From the NCBI GenBank assembly GCA_964469505.1, contig CAYXZO010000060.1:1-12862 (forward strand): 12,862 nucleotides of DNA, written 5' to 3'. The notes under the pieces were generated by a model. It had not been told where the DNA came from. It saw only the letters and a program-made list of their open reading frames with translations, and ran no database searches. The translations under genes were made by a program, and so were the position numbers. This DNA comes from CAYXZO01 sp964469505 (GTDB taxonomy: Bacteria; Fidelibacterota; UBA8477; JABMPR01). This document shows, piece after piece, positions 6,479 to 12,862 of this stretch (positions are counted from its first letter, which is position 1; each line of letters starts with the position of its first letter).

Positions 6479-7492
6479 CTAACCTTTCCGCAGAGTTTTT
6501 ACTAACAGTTGCCAATCTAAGTAAAGGCCTCCCGTATGGGTTAGAGCCAATTCATTGGGAGTTAAAGCATATTGGAGACCCCATCCGGAAAATTGTAGCC
6601 CAAAACCACCGCTTGCTTGATAACCGTCATAACCCACGGCGATATATACACGTGATGTAAAAAAACGCAAACCAAATTGTGTTTGACCGGTTTTAAAGGC
6701 ATTCCGGGCCATGGTCAGTTCAAGCCGGTACTTTCTTTGAGCAAAACTTTGCTGCCAGCCGAACCCCCACACCAGGCTGCGGGTCAGGGCATCCTGATGG
6801 CGGGTATGCCAGTAAATCGGGGTGTTGTTTACATCTTCCAGCTTCCACCCCACAGCCAGGCGGGAATTGCGGAAAAAGCGGCCACCCTCGGGAAAGGTGA
6901 GAAAAGCCTGAACTCCCAGATCCAGACCAAATCCCCAGGCACTATTGTCAGCCAGAGCTTTATGCAACAGCTTAAAAGACAAGCCTACAGGCAGCTCCAC
7001 CGGAATCTTGTAATAGCGCCAGCCAAGATTGATGTGAAAACGGTATTTCCGCGCTAAAGCAAAAAGCAGAGCGCTTTCCCGATCTGAGAAATACCCCCAT
7101 TTACCCGGATAAGAAACCCGTACCGAATCCCTGCGTTCCTGGGGATCAAGGCCGAATAAATCAGGCCGATACGCGATGCCATCCACCCCAGCCCGCACCC
7201 AGGTCAACCCATACCGCCAGGGTCCTCGTTGTGGCAGGTCAGCTTCAATCAACCAGAGCAAACTGAGCCCCTGCCAATAACGTAGATGGCCCGCTACTGT
7301 TCCAGCGGAACTCATGGCCAGAGCTGCCGGATTACTCCATACCGTTCCATAACGAGGAACACTACAGACCAGGCTGTTTCCGGCAGCGGTGATTGCAGGC
7401 GGTAGGGCCGCTTGCAGAAAAGCATCACCGTATCGGCCAGCCCATAATGGCAAGTGCGCCCCCAATAGCAGGATGATAATCAGGCGCTTCAT
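6479..7492 (-). CDS. porV: PorV/PorQ family outer-membrane beta-barrel of the T9SS
   Basis: In the characterised T9SS, PorV is a FadL-like outer-membrane barrel that takes folded substrates from the translocon and carries them to PorU. Here a signal peptide (1-18, cleavage after 'LWA') is followed by the family's usual N-terminal block, 'YGDAFLQAALPPAITAAG' then 'GTVWSNPAALA', which matches the 'NPA.LA' signature of PorV/PorQ/UPF0164 proteins. The rest alternates amphipathic beta-strands with aromatic girdles ('WRYGLTWVRAG', 'FHINLGWRYYK', 'WGFGLDLGVQAFL', 'VYIAVGYDGYQASGGFGL'), as expected of a barrel. At 337 residues it is somewhat shorter than the Porphyromonas protein. The ATG overlaps the porU stop codon in ATGA, so the two are translationally coupled. 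PorQ or another family member is possible, but adjacency to porU favours PorV. Confidence 0.8.
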   Translation of the reverse strand: MKRLIIILLLGAHLPLWAGRYGDAFLQAALPPAITAAGNSLVCSVPRYGTVWSNPAALAMSSAGTVAGHLRYWQGLSLLWLIEADLPQRGPWRYGLTWVRAGVDGIAYRPDLFGLDPQERRDSVRVSYPGKWGYFSDRESALLFALARKYRFHINLGWRYYKIPVELPVGLSFKLLHKALADNSAWGFGLDLGVQAFLTFPEGGRFFRNSRLAVGWKLEDVNNTPIYWHTRHQDALTRSLVWGFGWQQSFAQRKYRLELTMARNAFKTGQTQFGLRFFTSRVYIAVGYDGYQASGGFGLQFSGWGLQYALTPNELALTHTGGLYLDWQLLVKTLRKG

Positions 7493-10400
7493 CGACTCTT
7501 GGCCATCTTAATTAAGTTCCCCCGCAAGGACCGACCTTCATATTGCCCCCGAACAACATAGAAATAGACCCCATTGGCCACAAATTCGCCGTGAGCATCC
7601 CTCCCATCCCAGGGAATCTCATGATACCCGATTCCACCTAACGGGAGATCCACCGCAGCATTATCATCAGTGATGCTAAGAATCTTATGTCCTCCCAGGG
7701 AATAAATATCAATGGACACCTGGTCCAGCGGCCGAGTCAATTCATAGATGATGAGACACCGGGCTTGAAAAGGATTGGGGAAATTGCCGTAATCGATAAT
7801 CTCCGGGGCGGAAGTCACCACGCCGGTATATTCTTCAAGAGCGCTCCAATTCCCCAATGCATCCCGGACCTGAAAACTGAAGTCATGTTCTCCAGGGGTA
7901 AGCTCTGCCGGTATTTCCACACTCAATAAATGTCCCTGCGGGGTGGTATCGCCTAAAGTGACCGCCACCGCCTCGCCGTCCAGCAGAAAACGCACCGCCG
8001 AAGTATCCCATTCAAAACCGGAAGGATCACGCGCTACCAGGTTGAAAGTGGTCTGCCGGTCCAAATAGCCGCCATCAAAAAAGCGTTGTCCAAGAATAGT
8101 GAATTCCACTTCTGGTGGGGTATGATCTAATATCTTACCGGTGGCAAAGATTCCTCCACTGCTTTTAAGCAACAAACGAGAACTGTTACGGAAGATTTTG
8201 CTCCAGGTCGGTGCCTTAAGCCCATAACAAAAAACGGTCTCACTAGTGTCTTCCCACACCACGTAAGGCCTCAAATTCTCTGACCAGCGCACATCGTAAG
8301 CTCCCCGGTGTAACACCAGAGATATGCCCGAACTCGGTGGCACCGTTGAAACAGGTTCAAAGTGCAGCCAACCAGAATCCGCCGGAGGCGAGACAGTCAG
8401 CCATCCTTGCCAAACTCCTAAAGTATCCCGTTTGCTGCCATCAAAAGTCAGTCCAATGTTAGGTATGACTTGAAATTCATTTGGTAACACGCTGGTAATC
8501 AATTCAGTATAGGTATTTACCTCAATTGCTAGATAGCCCTGTACTCTTAACTCTAATGAGGCCGTATCGGCCAGCAGCGGCACGAAAAGGCTGTCCTGGC
8601 CGCTCTTTAACGTTATGGTTTTCTCTACCTGACCGCTATCACTACCGGCCCATGCAAGCAGAACACGAGCAGCAAGGCCGGACGCACCGCTGGAAGTATA
8701 TCCGAGCCATACTCCCGCGGTTCGGTCTAAGTGTCCCCAGCGAGCGTGAGTCAGATTCCATTGAGGTGGGGGCGGAAAATGGAGGTAATACCAGCGACTG
8801 GAAACGGCCAAAGTATCATGGTGATAAGCCCTGAATTGGTACCCTACTGGCGCTTGAGCCCAATAAACGCGTAATGGCGGGGTTAAATACCAGGTATTAC
8901 CGTCCCATCGCAAAGCTTTGACGCCAGTGGAATCTCCCGAAAAGGCACACACGATGCTATCAGGCTGACGTGCTCCATGAAATTCAACGGTTAAAGAAAT
9001 TGAATCACCTACGAGCCACTCTGTATCTGCGGGCGCCGCGTGCTCCAACCATTCTGAAGCCAATCCGAAATCCAGTTTACCCTGACTTACTTCACCCGAT
9101 TGATAATCGTGAATCGCATAAACCAGGGAACCTTGGGTTGAGTTCGGAAAAGATGGTACAATCAGTTCGATTTGCTCGCCGCCTTGAACCTGGAAAAGGC
9201 GGGGATGCTGCCAGATGGGTTCCGGAGTCCCATCCCAGAACTGAAAAGCCAGCTCACCATTTAAAGCAGAGGGAACAGCCAATACCAGTGAAGATCCGGG
9301 GCTCAGGTAATCCCCAGGCAATGAGAGTTCAGTTGTGGAGTGAGGACGCGCCAGGCGCAGGGTGGGATCACCTAGCAGGGCGTACTGATAAAGCATGGTC
9401 GGTTTCAGATAATCATAGCCGTTGGCTGCCAAGTAATAGGCGGTTTTACCTTCGTCTAGAATGGCTCCTAGCGGCCGATCCGTGTTAAGCAGCCGCCGTA
9501 AAATGGGCCGAATGAGCAAGTAGTCATTGATGATCCACCCCACTCCGGTGGAACCGAACCAGGAAACTGCTCCATTGGCGGTGCTAACCAAGGCCGTCTT
9601 ACCCAGTCCCCGATTCAAAGCAAAAGAACCGGTAAAACAGGTCATGCTGGTAACCACCGGTAGGGCTTCGTTACGCAGGAAGGGAATATCTTCATTGGTG
9701 AGTAATGACCTATCAGCCCACACTGCGCCGCCGCCATGCCCCATGAAATTGATCAGCAGACGCCCCTCGTTCCAGGCCGCTTTCAAGGTATCTGTATCGC
9801 CCCAGTAAACCTGTCCTTCAGAGTCCCGGTCGATAAAAAGGCGTTGTACCAGAAATCGATCGGGAATGACATTATGAATCAGCTCCTGACTTTGATACTT
9901 AAAGGTATTCTCAAAGCCAGCGATGGTCACCAGTTGGTTTTGCCATAAACCGGGGTTTTCACCCCTTTCGTAGTCCATGATTTTCCCTAAAACCGTCAGC
10001 AACTCCTCCGTATCGTCCACTGGCAAGCGCCCCACGTGCATCTCCGGGAAAAGGTCATCCCCTTCCAACAAACCATACCAATAATCCGCCTCAGAGGCAC
10101 CGAAGCGGTAGGTTTGAATAAAAAAGGTAGGCAGGTATTTATTGAAAGTATCCCGCCGGGCCAGGGCAAAACTGGGAGCCGGAGCGCCCACCAACAGAAC
10201 ATAACTGGGTCGCGGTTGCCAGTGACTCCAGGCGTAACGCAGGAACCGTTTAATGGCCAATGGAGAGTTTATACCATAATTGAATTCGTCGTAAATGTCT
10301 GTTAAACAGGCGATAAATGGAGTCCACCCCAAGTTTTCCTTGAATTGTTTGAACTCTTCCAGCAGGTCCGTAAATCGGCGGGGAGCAATGATGATAAAAT

Positions 10401-12129
10401 CCCCGCTCCCCTGACGCAGGCCAGCCAGGGTGTCCGGCTCAAGCCGCAGTGGAGATTTTATCGCCTCGCCCGCCGCGAGCCAGAAATCGGGGGTGGCCTC
10501 ATCCGCCACATCCTGAAAAATGAGGCTGTAAGTATTTCCCTGCTCGGGGTGATACACCAAAGAAAAGTCCCGAATGCGTGAAACTCCTTCTTTGAGCAGG
10601 GTTACCTCAGGGCTGGTAAGACCTGTTATTTCAAACTGTATCATCCCGGCCGGATTTAACTCTGATTTGCGGAAAATCAGAAAATCATCCTCGGCCCGGA
10701 GCAAGCGATCGTACTCCACCTCCATCCAGTTGATTACCACCCGATCGTAGCGGTCCGGCTCGGTGGCAGTGGGCACAAAAAGGGATAACATGTTAGGTTC
10801 AGTACCGCCATGAAACAAGGAATTGCTGAGGTTCAACTCTGGAGGGGAAGTTAGTACCGTTTCTGTTTGTTGGGTCCAAGAAACGGAACCTACGCTGTTG
10901 CCGTTGATAAACGCAAACAATGAGTGTTCCATGGGATTTTGTGGGTCTTCCCGGTAGGCCAACCCATGCAAACCGATTCTGATTTGCACCCGGTTGGGAG
11001 ACGAAAAATCAGGACTCGGTAAGCTAAAGCTTAACTCCAGCGTTCCTCCGGAATTGATCTGCCCCCAGAACAAATGGTCCCTTACAAAAGTAGGTTGGTA
11101 GGTATCGACCTGTCCTAAACGGTCAAAAACCAGGTCTTCTTCCAGGTGTAACTTCTCTCGAAAATGGGTAGCCTGGAAAACCTGGTCGGAACCGGGGAGT
11201 CCCGATTCCTCAACAAAACGCCGGCCTCCCCCATCCAATCCTAGCCAGTAAACATTCAAATCGGAATAGGGATCATAATAGCGGGTGGAATCCGTCGGTC
11301 GGTTGCGTTTGCCGATGAATTGCAGGTAATCACCGGGACCGAAGTACCCGTCACCATGGTCTTCCACAAAGATTGGCACTGCTTCGCCCCGACTGAAAAG
11401 CGCCACTTGGGAAGAGGGGACTGGTTGGGAAATCATTCCGGCCGCGTATAAGCTGTCATAGCCTACCTGATAGATACCATCCTCGTCCACAATTATTTTG
11501 CCTACCCCCTGCCCCATGGTGCCGGTGCCTTCAGGTACTGGGGGAGCCTGTTCCGGTAAGGGATTCAGGAGAAATGATTTCAGCCCCTCGGGCTGAACAT
11601 AAGCTGGGATCGGCTGAAAATTACTGATTCCGGTCTTCAGCCTTACCCGAATCGATTCCGCCAACCAAACCTGTTTGTTCTCGCCCACTAGGGCTCCGAA
11701 CAAAGTGACGGCCCACAATGTTTTTCCGCCGATGGTTTTAACCGACCTTATGTGAAACCAGGACGAACCTTCCCTCGGTGGTTGATAGATCCTCCGGGGC
11801 TGGCCGTCATCCATCCGTTCTTGCCATTCCGGGCCGTTCCAGAGGTATTGTCTGGTGCCGATTGGTTCGACGGATAGTTGCGCTTGATCAGGTTTTACCC
11901 AAACGAGAAAGGTTTTCACGGGTAGCGGATGTTCTTTCTCCACCCCCATTTCCCAGCCGGTGGTCAATGACAACTGCTGGAAGCTAATAATCTGGCCCGC
12001 GGGTAAAGGTCCTCGGTAGGGATGTTCAACCCAGTCGAAATCCGCCACTTGAACCCTGCCGGAGGCGAATAATAAGGAGGAAATAGTTAGAAGCAGGCAG
12101 CCGAGAATGATTCTACAAATACTTCTCAA
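7489..12129 (-). CDS. porU: T9SS sortase PorU, gingipain-family (C25) cysteine peptidase, extended form
   Basis: PorU cleaves the C-terminal signal of T9SS substrates and joins them to surface lipopolysaccharide. The 1546-residue product has a signal peptide (about 1-23), an N-terminal beta-rich region (25-570) containing the segment 'KIIVDEDGIYQVGYDSL' typical of PorU, and a C25 domain (about 575-930). The catalytic dyad is visible: His798 in 'FMGHGG' and Cys831 in 'SMTCFTGSF'. They are 33 residues apart, the same spacing as His211/Cys244 of gingipain RgpB. 'LLGDPTLRL' closes the domain. Several Ig-like beta-sandwich segments (about 935-1440) follow, including 'DHTPPEVEF', then a FlgD/sorting-type domain (1445-1546, 'GNFPNPFQ', 'WDGRDAHGEFVANGVYFY'). 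It is much longer than Porphyromonas PorU (1158). The start is TTG: a TGA stop directly precedes it in frame and the signal peptide begins immediately after. It overlaps cdaA by 17 bases and porV by 4. Confidence 0.9.
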   Translation of the reverse strand: MRSICRIILGCLLLTISSLLFASGRVQVADFDWVEHPYRGPLPAGQIISFQQLSLTTGWEMGVEKEHPLPVKTFLVWVKPDQAQLSVEPIGTRQYLWNGPEWQERMDDGQPRRIYQPPREGSSWFHIRSVKTIGGKTLWAVTLFGALVGENKQVWLAESIRVRLKTGISNFQPIPAYVQPEGLKSFLLNPLPEQAPPVPEGTGTMGQGVGKIIVDEDGIYQVGYDSLYAAGMISQPVPSSQVALFSRGEAVPIFVEDHGDGYFGPGDYLQFIGKRNRPTDSTRYYDPYSDLNVYWLGLDGGGRRFVEESGLPGSDQVFQATHFREKLHLEEDLVFDRLGQVDTYQPTFVRDHLFWGQINSGGTLELSFSLPSPDFSSPNRVQIRIGLHGLAYREDPQNPMEHSLFAFINGNSVGSVSWTQQTETVLTSPPELNLSNSLFHGGTEPNMLSLFVPTATEPDRYDRVVINWMEVEYDRLLRAEDDFLIFRKSELNPAGMIQFEITGLTSPEVTLLKEGVSRIRDFSLVYHPEQGNTYSLIFQDVADEATPDFWLAAGEAIKSPLRLEPDTLAGLRQGSGDFIIIAPRRFTDLLEEFKQFKENLGWTPFIACLTDIYDEFNYGINSPLAIKRFLRYAWSHWQPRPSYVLLVGAPAPSFALARRDTFNKYLPTFFIQTYRFGASEADYWYGLLEGDDLFPEMHVGRLPVDDTEELLTVLGKIMDYERGENPGLWQNQLVTIAGFENTFKYQSQELIHNVIPDRFLVQRLFIDRDSEGQVYWGDTDTLKAAWNEGRLLINFMGHGGGAVWADRSLLTNEDIPFLRNEALPVVTSMTCFTGSFALNRGLGKTALVSTANGAVSWFGSTGVGWIINDYLLIRPILRRLLNTDRPLGAILDEGKTAYYLAANGYDYLKPTMLYQYALLGDPTLRLARPHSTTELSLPGDYLSPGSSLVLAVPSALNGELAFQFWDGTPEPIWQHPRLFQVQGGEQIELIVPSFPNSTQGSLVYAIHDYQSGEVSQGKLDFGLASEWLEHAAPADTEWLVGDSISLTVEFHGARQPDSIVCAFSGDSTGVKALRWDGNTWYLTPPLRVYWAQAPVGYQFRAYHHDTLAVSSRWYYLHFPPPPQWNLTHARWGHLDRTAGVWLGYTSSGASGLAARVLLAWAGSDSGQVEKTITLKSGQDSLFVPLLADTASLELRVQGYLAIEVNTYTELITSVLPNEFQVIPNIGLTFDGSKRDTLGVWQGWLTVSPPADSGWLHFEPVSTVPPSSGISLVLHRGAYDVRWSENLRPYVVWEDTSETVFCYGLKAPTWSKIFRNSSRLLLKSSGGIFATGKILDHTPPEVEFTILGQRFFDGGYLDRQTTFNLVARDPSGFEWDTSAVRFLLDGEAVAVTLGDTTPQGHLLSVEIPAELTPGEHDFSFQVRDALGNWSALEEYTGVVTSAPEIIDYGNFPNPFQARCLIIYELTRPLDQVSIDIYSLGGHKILSITDDNAAVDLPLGGIGYHEIPWDGRDAHGEFVANGVYFYVVRGQYEGRSLRGNLIKMAKSR

Positions 12130-12862
12130 TCACCACCCTCAGCGCTACTTCATCCAGACCGCGTTTAAGCACACCATCGAAAGCATAGGAAAGCGTGCCC
12201 GTTTCTTCTGAAAGAACCAGTATTAGGGCATCTGATTCTTCCGAAAGTCCCAGCGCAGCTAAGTGGCGCGTGCCCAGGCGCAACCGGGCTCCCACCGGTT
12301 CTTCAGAGAGGGGCAAGATGGCTTTGGCGACTTCGATCATATCGTGATTTATTATCACTGCGCCATCGTGAAGAGGCGAAGTAGGATTGAAAATCGAAAC
12401 CAATAGCTCCGCGTTTACCGGGGCTCGGATGGGAACCGCCCGTTCTTTAAGGTGACGTAGCCCCACTTCCCGCTCCAACACAATCAGGGCGCCCCAACCG
12501 TTGGTCTGACATTGCAGCAGAGCTTCCACAATCTCCGTAACGACACTTTGTTCCCGCACCCGTAAAATGGAACGGATGATGGGGTTCTGTCCCAGATATA
12601 TTAGAATTCGTCGTAGCTCGGGCTGGAAAATGATCACAAATGCAATCACCCAAACGGTGGACAGGTTGGACATCAACCAGGTCACACCATTCAATTCCGC
12701 CAACTTGGCGGCCACGGAAATCAACAGGAGCACGATTATGCCGGTTGCCATCTGGGCCGCCCGGGTCCCCCGGAAAATCTGGTACAGCTTATAGATAATG
12801 AACGCTACTGCCAGAATATCTACCAGGTCGTAAACCCGGATGGAAAGGAAAGCGATGCGGAT
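12113..12862 (-). CDS. cdaA: Diadenylate cyclase CdaA (c-di-AMP synthase), N-terminus beyond the window
   Basis: Makes the second messenger c-di-AMP from two ATP. The visible 249 residues begin at the window edge ('IRIAFLSIRVYDLVDILAVA'), so the first residues are missing; an internal ATG at 12751 is not the start because the frame continues with typical CdaA sequence ('IYKLYQIFRGTRAAQM'). N-terminal transmembrane helices are followed by 'FQPELRRIL.YLGQ' and the cytoplasmic DAC domain, with the metal-binding 'LHDGAVII' (DGA at 12367-12359) and 'SEETG'. The second signature, usually RHR, reads RHL in 'GTRHLAALGLSEESDAL'. CdaA is normally linked to cell-wall genes such as glmM or to folP; here it leads straight into porU with overlapping ends, placing c-di-AMP synthesis in one transcription unit with T9SS genes. 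Confidence 0.92.
   Translation of the reverse strand: MRIAFLSIRVYDLVDILAVAFIIYKLYQIFRGTRAAQMATGIIVLLLISVAAKLAELNGVTWLMSNLSTVWVIAFVIIFQPELRRILIYLGQNPIIRSILRVREQSVVTEIVEALLQCQTNGWGALIVLEREVGLRHLKERAVPIRAPVNAELLVSIFNPTSPLHDGAVIINHDMIEVAKAILPLSEEPVGARLRLGTRHLAALGLSEESDALILVLSEETGTLSYAFDGVLKRGLDEVALRVVIEKYL
12127..12141 (-). promoter_or_regulatory. Translation start of porU inside the end of cdaA
   Basis: On the minus strand the sequence GAGGGTGGTGATTG places a GAGG ribosome site 7 bases before a TTG start, inside the last codons of cdaA. The codon just before TTG in the porU frame is TGA, so no earlier start is possible, and the first in-frame ATG is about 60 codons in, beyond the signal peptide. 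Confidence 0.65.

Noticed and set aside
6677..7057. 126-codon open frame on the plus strand inside porV
   Set aside because: It is antisense to a signal-peptide-bearing beta-barrel gene; no domain or start context is visible.
8970..9488. 172-codon open frame on the plus strand inside porU
   Set aside because: It is antisense to the C25 domain of porU, with low-complexity basic composition and no family resemblance.
1..12862. CRISPR arrays, tRNA or rRNA genes, insertion sequences and phage genes
   Set aside because: No regularly spaced repeats, tRNA-like cloverleaf, transposase or terminal inverted repeat was seen on reading either strand.

Overview
The window looks like chromosomal DNA of a Gram-negative bacterium of the Fibrobacteres-Chlorobi-Bacteroidetes (FCB) assemblage that uses a type IX secretion system (T9SS). 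The best clue is a C-terminal sorting domain opening with the 'YPNPFNP' motif, which is common in Neomarinimicrobiota, Calditrichota, Ignavibacteriota, KSB1 and similar lineages. PorU and PorV homologues are also present. I cannot narrow the phylum from the sequence alone. G+C is about 50% in most genes and clearly lower in the first one.

Layout. On the + strand at the left edge is the 3' part of a beta-propeller-like protein gene whose 5' end appears frameshifted. Nine bases after it comes a 1002-residue exported protein: a gingipain-fold (C25) domain, a right-handed beta-helix, a helical repeat region and a T9SS sorting domain. Its catalytic His position appears to be Thr, so it may be a pseudo-protease. 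A 312-base convergent intergenic region follows, with no convincing gene or terminator. All remaining genes are on the minus strand.

Read in the direction of transcription (right to left), the minus strand holds two units. Unit 1 is cdaA (c-di-AMP synthase, running off the right edge), porU (T9SS sortase, intact His/Cys dyad), porV (outer-membrane shuttle barrel) and a small SLBB-domain protein. These genes overlap by 17 bases, overlap by 4 bases, or are separated by 1 base, so co-transcription and translational coupling are very likely. An inverted repeat with terminator-like geometry follows. Unit 2 is an Lrp/AsnC regulator followed 23 bases later by a GSI-alpha type glutamine synthetase.

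How it fits together. In the known T9SS, PorV accepts substrates at the outer membrane and PorU removes the C-terminal signal and attaches the protein to surface lipopolysaccharide. The 1002-residue protein carries exactly such a signal and is a plausible client of the machinery encoded a few kilobases away. The SLBB protein, from a superfamily linked to polysaccharide export, sits in the same transcription unit and may connect protein anchoring to surface glycan; this is inference. Physical linkage of porUV to cdaA is the most unusual aspect of the gene order.
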